NCBI GenBank assembly: GCA_934278965.1
Contig: CAKQWL010000046.1
Location: 1 to 16,335 of the forward strand
DNA from: an uncultured Clostridia bacterium
Lineage (GTDB): Bacteria; Bacillota; Clostridia; Peptostreptococcales; Anaerovoracaceae
Direction: 5' to 3'
DNA: 16,335 bases
Shown here: one piece after another, positions 13,205 to 16,335 of the stretch
Position numbering within the stretch: position 1 is the first letter of the stretch
Layout of the letters: every line of letters begins with the position of its first letter
Made by a program: the position numbers and the translations under genes
Notes under the pieces: model-generated
Database searches by the model: none
The model's input: only the letters and a program-made list of their open reading frames with translations
Told to the model about the DNA's origin: nothing

Positions 13205-15085
13205 ATGGCGGAAAAAGAAAAAATTATCAATATAGCGGTCATTGCCCATGTCGATGCCGGAAAATCCACATTGGTGGATGCGTTTCTGAATCAGAGCGGT
13301 GTTTTCCGCGCGAATGAAGAGGTTGTCGACTGTGTGATGGACAGTGATGATATCGAGCGCGAGCGCGGAATCACGATTTATTCCAAGAATTGCTCTGTGA
13401 TGCACGGAGATGTTAAGATTAATATTGTGGACACACCGGGACACGCGGACTTTTCTTCGGAGGTGGAGCGGATCATGAAGACGGTGGACACGGTCATTCT
13501 TCTGGTGGATTCCTCCGAAGGACCGATGCCGCAGACACGCTTCGTTTTGAAGAAGTCGCTGGAGCAGGGCCTGAACCCGATTCTTTTGATCAATAAGATC
13601 GACAAAAAAGATGCGAGGATCAAAGAGGTTGTGGACGAGGTTTACGAGCTCTTTATGGATTTGAATGCCAATGACAAACAGCTGGATTTCCCGATTCTGT
13701 ACGGGGTGGCGCGGCAGGGAATCGTTGTCCGTGACCCGTCGGAGATCGAAGGAATGACCTTTAGTGAAGGCGGCTCCCGCCAGAGAAAGACGCCGAACGG
13801 ACAGGGTGGCCTAGATATTACACCGCTGTTTGAAACGATTATCAGCCACTGTGACGCGTATCCGGACCGGGACAGCGAACCGCTTCAATTTCAGGTTTCA
13901 ACTCTCGGATATGACGATTATATCGGAAGACTCGGAATCGGCCGTATTACACGGGGCACGATCCATGAAGCGCAGACGGTGAGTGTATGCCGGGAAGACG
14001 GCAGTGTGGTGCAGCGCAAGATCAACCAGGTATTTGTGTACCGCGGTCTGAAGCGGATGGCCGTGCCGGAGGCCGGAAGCGGGGATATCGTTGTTGTATC
14101 CGGAATTTCGGATATTTCGATCGGAGAGACGATCTGTGATTCGGCGCATCCGGAGGCAATGGATATGATCCGGATCGAAGAACCGACGCTTTCGATGAAT
14201 TTTATGGTCAATAAATCGCCGTTCGCGGGGAAATCCGGAAAATATGTAACATCAAGACATATCAAGGAAAGATTGGAAAAGGAGCTGGAGGTCAATGTCG
14301 GATTGGTCGTGGAAGAGACGAATTCGACGGATAGTTTTAAGGTTTCCGGAAGAGGGGAACTGCACCTTTCCATTTTGATTGAAAATATGCGGCGCGAGGG
14401 TTACGAACTTGCGGTCTCAAAGCCGGAGGTCATCATGCGCCGCGGGGAACACGGCGAAACATTGGAGCCGATTGAAGAGGTAGTCATCAGTGTTCCGGAG
14501 GAATATTCCGGTACCGTCATCAGCAAGCTGAATGTTCGAAAGGGCATGATGCGGCAGATGGAAAGTGAGAATGGGTATGTCCGGCTGGAGTATCTCGTTC
14601 CGACGCGGGGACTGCTCGGATACCGCTCGGAGTTCATCAACGATACGAGGGGGGAAGGAACCATGGTGCGCCGCTTTGACAGCTTTGACGCTTTCAAGGG
14701 GGAGATACCGCAGCGGGTAAACGGTGTGGCGATCGCTCAGGAAGAGGGCGTGTGTACCGGTTACGCCTTATTCAACATTCAGGAAAGAGTTCAGATGTTT
14801 GTGGAACCGGGAACGAAAGTTTATGAAGGAATGATCGTGGGTATGAACTCCAGAGGGGAGGATATGGTTGTCAACCCGTGCAAGGCCAAAAAGGTGACCA
14901 ATATGCGTGCGGCCGGATCGGATGATGCTGTCAAGCTGACGCCGGCGAGGACCTTTACTTTGGAAGAGGCCCTCGAGTTCATCAATGATGATGAATTGGT
15001 GGAAATTACACCGGATGATATCCGGCTTCGGAAGAAACTGCTTCACGAATTGGAGCGCCGCAGAAGCGGCAGGGTTTACGAGTAA
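13205..15085 (+). CDS. typA: Ribosome-associated translational GTPase TypA/BipA
   Basis: A 626-residue GTPase related to EF-G and LepA that helps 50S assembly and growth under stress or cold. GTPase motifs are G1 AHVDAGKST (14-22), G2 RGITI (54-58), G3 DTPGH (76-80) and G4 NKID (130-133). Later segments fit EF-G-like domains II, III and V and the BipA-specific C-terminal domain: IGRITRGTI, TLSMNFMVNKSPFAGKSGKYVTSR, SGRGELHLSILIENMRREGYE, VPTRGLLGYRSEF, and KAKKVTNMRAAGSDDAVKLTP. ATG 13205 is chosen because AGAGG (13193-13197) is 7 bases upstream and family members start here; the frame upstream to 13022 crosses the promoter. Residues about 174-204 form a loop longer than in E. coli BipA. The MscS gene follows after 27 bases. 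Confidence 0.96.
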   Translation: MAEKEKIINIAVIAHVDAGKSTLVDAFLNQSGVFRANEEVVDCVMDSDDIERERGITIYSKNCSVMHGDVKINIVDTPGHADFSSEVERIMKTVDTVILLVDSSEGPMPQTRFVLKKSLEQGLNPILLINKIDKKDARIKEVVDEVYELFMDLNANDKQLDFPILYGVARQGIVVRDPSEIEGMTFSEGGSRQRKTPNGQGGLDITPLFETIISHCDAYPDRDSEPLQFQVSTLGYDDYIGRLGIGRITRGTIHEAQTVSVCREDGSVVQRKINQVFVYRGLKRMAVPEAGSGDIVVVSGISDISIGETICDSAHPEAMDMIRIEEPTLSMNFMVNKSPFAGKSGKYVTSRHIKERLEKELEVNVGLVVEETNSTDSFKVSGRGELHLSILIENMRREGYELAVSKPEVIMRRGEHGETLEPIEEVVISVPEEYSGTVISKLNVRKGMMRQMESENGYVRLEYLVPTRGLLGYRSEFINDTRGEGTMVRRFDSFDAFKGEIPQRVNGVAIAQEEGVCTGYALFNIQERVQMFVEPGTKVYEGMIVGMNSRGEDMVVNPCKAKKVTNMRAAGSDDAVKLTPARTFTLEEALEFINDDELVEITPDDIRLRKKLLHELERRRSGRVYE

Positions 15086-15112
15086 TTCGGAGAAGCGAGA
15101 GGATGGAAGAGG

Positions 15113-15928
15113 ATGAAGGAGATGAAACACTTTTTCGCGGGTATTTTGACGGAAACAGTGACAGCGAAGGTACTGCAGATTGTTTGGGCACTGTTGCTGT
15201 TTCTGATCGGCTATTTGGTAATCCGCGTGGTCCTCGGAGTGGTCGGGAAGGCCCTCTGCCGCTCCAAACTCGATGAGGCATTTCATACTTTCATTTTGAA
15301 TACGGTGAAAGTGGTCCTGCTGATTCTGTTGGTGATCACGATCCTCGGGTATCTGAATATCCCGACTTCAACCTTTGTAGCGGTGCTCGGTGCGTGCGGC
15401 GCGGCGGTTGCGCTGGCGCTCAAGGACAGTTTGGCCAATATCGCGGGAGGTATTTTGATCTTGGTCAATAAGCCGTTTGAAAAGGGAAATTATGTTTGCG
15501 TCAGCGGTACAGAAGGGGTTGTTGAGAGCATTGATCTTCTGGTGACGACATTAAAGACGCTGGACAATAAGGTGGTGTCGGTGCCGAACGGTATGATTAC
15601 GACCTCCGTTCTGACGAATTATTCAAAGGAAGAGTATCGAAGGGTGGATTGCACCTTCGGAATCGGATACGAATGCAGTATCGGAAAAGCCAAAGATGTG
15701 ATATATGCGGTGATTGAAACAAATCCCGATATAATAAAGGAGATCGATCCGATTGTGGCGGTTTCCTCCCAGGGCAGCAGCGCGGTCAATATCGACTGCA
15801 AGGTCTGGTGCAGGAATGAAAAATACTGGGATGTGAAATACAGTCTGGAGGAGACGGTAAAGATTGCGTTCGATGAATGCGGTATCTCGATCCCGTATCC
15901 GCAGGTCGATGTCCATTTGATCAAGTGA
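15113..15928 (+). CDS. mscS: Small-conductance mechanosensitive ion channel, MscS family
   Basis: A 271-residue MscS-type channel that opens on membrane tension to release solutes during osmotic downshift. It has three hydrophobic segments: VLQIVWALLLFLIGYLVIRV, TVKVVLLILLVITILGYL, and the pore-lining TM3, AVLGACGAAVALALKDSLAN. The conserved IAGGILILVNKPFEKGNYV follows, then VPNGMITTSVLTNYSK and a cytoplasmic beta/alpha domain ending PYPQVDVHLIK. The length matches the E. coli protein. ATG 15113 has GAGAGG (15097-15102) about 10 bases upstream; ATG 15122 is an in-frame alternative. It follows typA closely and is probably co-transcribed with it. Confidence 0.93.
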   Translation: MKEMKHFFAGILTETVTAKVLQIVWALLLFLIGYLVIRVVLGVVGKALCRSKLDEAFHTFILNTVKVVLLILLVITILGYLNIPTSTFVAVLGACGAAVALALKDSLANIAGGILILVNKPFEKGNYVCVSGTEGVVESIDLLVTTLKTLDNKVVSVPNGMITTSVLTNYSKEEYRRVDCTFGIGYECSIGKAKDVIYAVIETNPDIIKEIDPIVAVSSQGSSAVNIDCKVWCRNEKYWDVKYSLEETVKIAFDECGISIPYPQVDVHLIK

Positions 15929-15968
15929 ATGATTAAAATCAGTTATAGCAAAGAAAAAGAGGTATGAA

Positions 15969-16335
15969 ATGAGCGTAAAGAAAAACGAAATCAAAGCTTT
16001 TAAGCGAGTGCTCGTGGCGAACCGAGGTGAGATCGCCATACGAGTATTCAGAGCATGCCGTGAACTCGGCATCAGAACGGTAGCGATCTACTCGGAAGAG
16101 GACAGAAATACGCTTTTCAGAGGGAAGGCGGACGAGTCCTATATGGTCGGTAAGGGAAAGACTCCGGTCGATGCGTATCTTGGAATCAGCGAGATCATCG
16201 AGCTTGCAAAATCCAAGGGTGTTGACGCAATCCATCCGGGCTACGGGTTCTTGTCAGAGAACAGTGAATTCGCGAAGCTTTGCGAAGAGAGCGGGATTGT
16301 GTTTATCGGACCGAATCATGAAATGATGGATCGGC
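15969..16335 (+). CDS. pyc: Pyruvate carboxylase, N-terminal biotin carboxylase part (cut by window end)
   Basis: The first 122 codons of a biotin-dependent carboxylase, running off the window. The sequence starts with about ten variable residues and then [19 protein letters not shown], the ATP-grasp biotin carboxylase N-terminus. [10 protein letters not shown], part of the conserved domain core, follows. The segment [21 protein letters not shown] is closer to pyruvate carboxylase than to acetyl-CoA carboxylase AccC. The full enzyme would carboxylate pyruvate to oxaloacetate using ATP and bicarbonate, an anaplerotic step in the cytoplasm. AAGAGG (15957-15962) is 6 bases before ATG. It lies 40 bases after the MscS gene and could be read from it; I see no clear own promoter. 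Subtype is inferred because the carboxyltransferase and biotin domains are outside the window. Confidence 0.85.
   Translation, partial: MSVKKNEIKAFKRVLVANRGEIAIRVFRACRELGIRTVAIYSEEDRNTLFRGKADESYMVGKGKTPVDAYLGISEIIELAKSKGVDAIHPGYGFLSENSEFAKLCEESGIVFIGPNHEMMDR

Noticed and set aside
1..16335. CRISPR arrays, insertion sequences, prophage or retron-like elements
   Set aside because: No spaced direct repeats, transposase or integrase motifs or reverse transcriptase motifs were seen on either strand; the many overlapping opposite-strand frames are shadows of the genes listed.

Overview
The window looks like ordinary chromosome from an endospore-forming, anaerobic member of the Firmicutes (class Clostridia, perhaps Lachnospiraceae-like). 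The evidence is the complete spoIIGA-sigE-sigG sporulation locus, a Gram-positive-type LexA, YitT/DUF2179 and SpoIIGA proteins, strong AGGAGG ribosome-binding sites, TTGACA/TATAAT promoters and an infC leader of the Firmicutes L20 type. The genus cannot be fixed from sequence alone. I see no insertion sequence, prophage, CRISPR array or multi-gene defence cassette, so no wholly new system is claimed. The most interesting signals are regulatory.

Layout. 1-2781 (+): 3' end of a BMP-family nucleoside/lipoprotein binding protein, an orphan beta-class DNA methyltransferase, and a YitT-family membrane protein. 2820-2995: tRNA-Arg(CCG) with its own promoter and terminator. 3078-3434: a small heavy-metal-associated (CopZ-like) protein behind a strong promoter, with a palindromic operator at the transcription start. 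3574-5022: exported peptidoglycan amidase with a copper-amine-oxidase-N-like stalk; a Spo0A-box-like sequence lies in its promoter region. 5053-5804: lexA with a candidate LexA box in its own promoter.

5811-7136 (+): infC-rpmI-rplT translation operon, with a consensus promoter, a leader containing an intrinsic terminator (L20 autoregulation type) and a non-canonical ATT start codon for infC. 7143-9676 (+): spoIIGA-sigE-sigG. The spoIIG promoter has a 22-bp spacer and two Spo0A boxes. Its -10 hexamer sits in the loop of the rplT terminator, and the spoIIGA Shine-Dalgarno lies in the 3' arm of the same hairpin, so one roughly 75-bp segment appears to end the ribosomal-protein operon and start the sporulation operon.

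9706-11128 (+): MATE-family transporter with a consensus promoter, ending at a perfect bidirectional terminator. 11253-13028 (-): two-gene unit, an amidase_3-like protein lacking the usual first zinc-ligand histidine and a class I SAM-dependent methyltransferase. 13108-16335 (+): typA/bipA GTPase, an MscS-type channel, and the 5' end of pyruvate carboxylase, which runs off the window.
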